The notes under the pieces were generated by a model that had not been told where the DNA came from, made no database searches, and saw only the letters and a list, made by a program, of their open reading frames with translations. From DASRHK01 sp035650495 (GTDB taxonomy: Bacteria; Pseudomonadota; Gammaproteobacteria; Nevskiales; Nevskiaceae), in assembly GCA_035650495.1 (NCBI GenBank), contig DASRHK010000131.1, forward strand, positions 1 through 7,680: a stretch of 7,680 nt of DNA, written 5' to 3'. The position numbers and the translations under genes were made by a program. Positions 6,618 through 7,680 of this stretch are shown piece after piece; within the stretch, counting starts at the first letter, position 1; each line of letters starts with the position of its first letter.

Positions 6618-7655
6618 TTACTCCTGGCTGTACAGCTCGCCCTGCTTGTCCAACTGGTCGAGCATCATGCCACCACCGCGCGCGACGCAAGTCAACGGGT
6701 CGTCCGCGATGATGACCGGCAGCCCGGTCTCCTCCGAGATCAGCTTGTCGATGTCGCGCAGGAGCGCGCCACCACCGGTCAGCACGATGCCGCGCTCGGC
6801 GACGTCGGAACCGAGCTCCGGCGGCGTGCGCTCCAGCGCCTTCTTCACCGCCTGCACGATGCCGGACAGCGGCTCCTGCAGCGCGTCGAGGATTTCGTTG
6901 GAGTTCATCGTGAAGTTGCGCGGCACGCCCGCGGCCAAGTGTCGCCCGACGACGTCGATCTCCTGCACTTCGTGGCCCGGGAACGCCGTGCCGATCTGGA
7001 TCTTGATGCGCTCGGCGGTGGCTTCGCCGATGAGCATGTTGTACTGACGGCGGACGTACGAGACGATCGCCTCGTCGAACTTGTCGCCGCCGATGCGCAC
7101 CGACTCGGCGTAGACGATGCCGCCGAGCGAGATGATCGCGACTTCGGACGTACCGCCGCCGATGTCGAGGACCATCGAGCCGCGCGCCTCGGCGATCGGG
7201 ATGCCGGCGCCCATCGCGGCGGCGATCGGCTCTTCGATCACGTAGACCTTGCGCGCGCCGGCGTTCTCGACCGACTCGCGGATGGCGCGTCGCTCGACCT
7301 GGGTCGAGCCGTAGGGGACGCAGACGACCACGCGGGTCATCGGCTTCAGCATGCGGCCCTTCTGCACCTTGCGGATGAAGTGCTGCAGCATCTTCTCGGT
7401 GACGGTGAAGTCGGCGATGACGCCGTCACGCAGCGGGCGGATGCAGGTGATGTTGTTCGGCGTGCGGCCGAGCATGCGCTTGGCGTCGAGCCCCACCGAT
7501 TCGACTTTCTTGGCGCCGCGGACGTCGTTGCGGATGGCGACCACCGAAGGCTCGTTGAGCACGATGCCTTCATCACGAACGAAGATCAGGGTGTTGGCGG
7601 TGCCGAGGTCGATCGAAAGGTCGTTGACCAGCAGGCGACGGACAGAATCGAACAT
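6618..7655 (-). CDS. mreB: MreB: actin-like cell-shape protein
   Basis: 345 residues, nearly the length of E. coli MreB (347), and similar throughout. MreB is a bacterial actin that forms ATP-dependent double filaments on the inner face of the membrane and steers the RodA-PBP2 synthase around the cell. The short N-terminal stretch MFDSVRRLLV (1-10) looks amphipathic and probably binds membrane. Nucleotide-binding motifs are DLGTAN (16-21), VIEEPIAAA (139-147, containing the catalytic Glu region), DIGGGTSE (164-171) and TGGGALL (293-299); GEATAERIK (210-218) is also family-typical. The ATG at 7655 matches the start expected by alignment. The 25 bp visible upstream show no clear ribosome site or promoter, so the main operon promoter probably lies outside the window. 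The TAA stop is followed by a 112-bp spacer before mreC. Confidence 0.98.
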   Translation of the reverse strand: MFDSVRRLLVNDLSIDLGTANTLIFVRDEGIVLNEPSVVAIRNDVRGAKKVESVGLDAKRMLGRTPNNITCIRPLRDGVIADFTVTEKMLQHFIRKVQKGRMLKPMTRVVVCVPYGSTQVERRAIRESVENAGARKVYVIEEPIAAAMGAGIPIAEARGSMVLDIGGGTSEVAIISLGGIVYAESVRIGGDKFDEAIVSYVRRQYNMLIGEATAERIKIQIGTAFPGHEVQEIDVVGRHLAAGVPRNFTMNSNEILDALQEPLSGIVQAVKKALERTPPELGSDVAERGIVLTGGGALLRDIDKLISEETGLPVIIADDPLTCVARGGGMMLDQLDKQGELYSQE

Positions 7656-7680
7656 TAGAGGGTGGGCCGGCGGCGAAGAG

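Noticed and set aside
6493..6690. 65-codon minus-strand open frame across the mreB-mreC spacer
   Set aside because: It overlaps the end of mreB and start of mreC, is Arg/Ala-rich with no motif, and shows no ribosome site.
6504..7658. 384-codon open frame on the plus strand opposite mreB
   Set aside because: Antisense shadow of a highly conserved gene; low-complexity Asp/Arg/Val/His-rich product with no domain.

Overview
The window is one run of minus-strand genes, read from right to left, and is the rod-shape (elongasome) operon of a high-GC Gram-negative bacterium. The order on the coding strand is mreB - mreC - mreD - mrdA (PBP2) - rodA (mrdB) - mltB - rlpA, followed by the start of a gene for a secreted protein that resembles the OmpA/MotB C-terminal family. 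Protein sequences and gene order point to Pseudomonadota, Beta- or Gammaproteobacteria. I lean towards Betaproteobacteria but cannot settle it from this window. There are no rRNA or tRNA genes, mobile elements or CRISPR arrays, and base composition looks even throughout, so this appears to be core chromosome.

Layout: 7656-7680 is 25 bp of mreB leader with no recognisable promoter. 6618-7655 is mreB. 6506-6617 is a GC-rich spacer with two possible hairpins and a tandem 8-bp repeat. 1126-6505 holds mreC, mreD, mrdA, rodA and mltB with junctions of +6 bp or less: mreC/mreD overlap by 4 bp (ATGA), mreD/mrdA are 6 bp apart, mrdA/rodA 3 bp apart, rodA/mltB overlap by 1 bp (TGATG), and mltB/rlpA overlap by 4 bp (ATGA). 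rlpA ends at 275, with its stop codon in the loop of a small perfect hairpin. A 110-bp gap then precedes the partial gene at 1-164.

How the genes work together: MreB filaments at the inner face of the membrane, with MreC and MreD, organise the RodA-PBP2 synthase pair. RodA polymerises lipid II into glycan and PBP2 crosslinks it, making the side wall. MltB and RlpA are periplasmic lytic transglycosylase-type enzymes that cut glycan, so the operon pairs synthesis with cleavage. All seven complete genes have their family motifs and near-usual lengths; I see no frameshifts or broken genes.

I did not find an undescribed system. The points most worth checking are a Cys-rich version of the PBP2 zinc site, an Asp at +2 of the RlpA lipoprotein, the structured mreB-mreC spacer, and a non-lipoprotein MltB.
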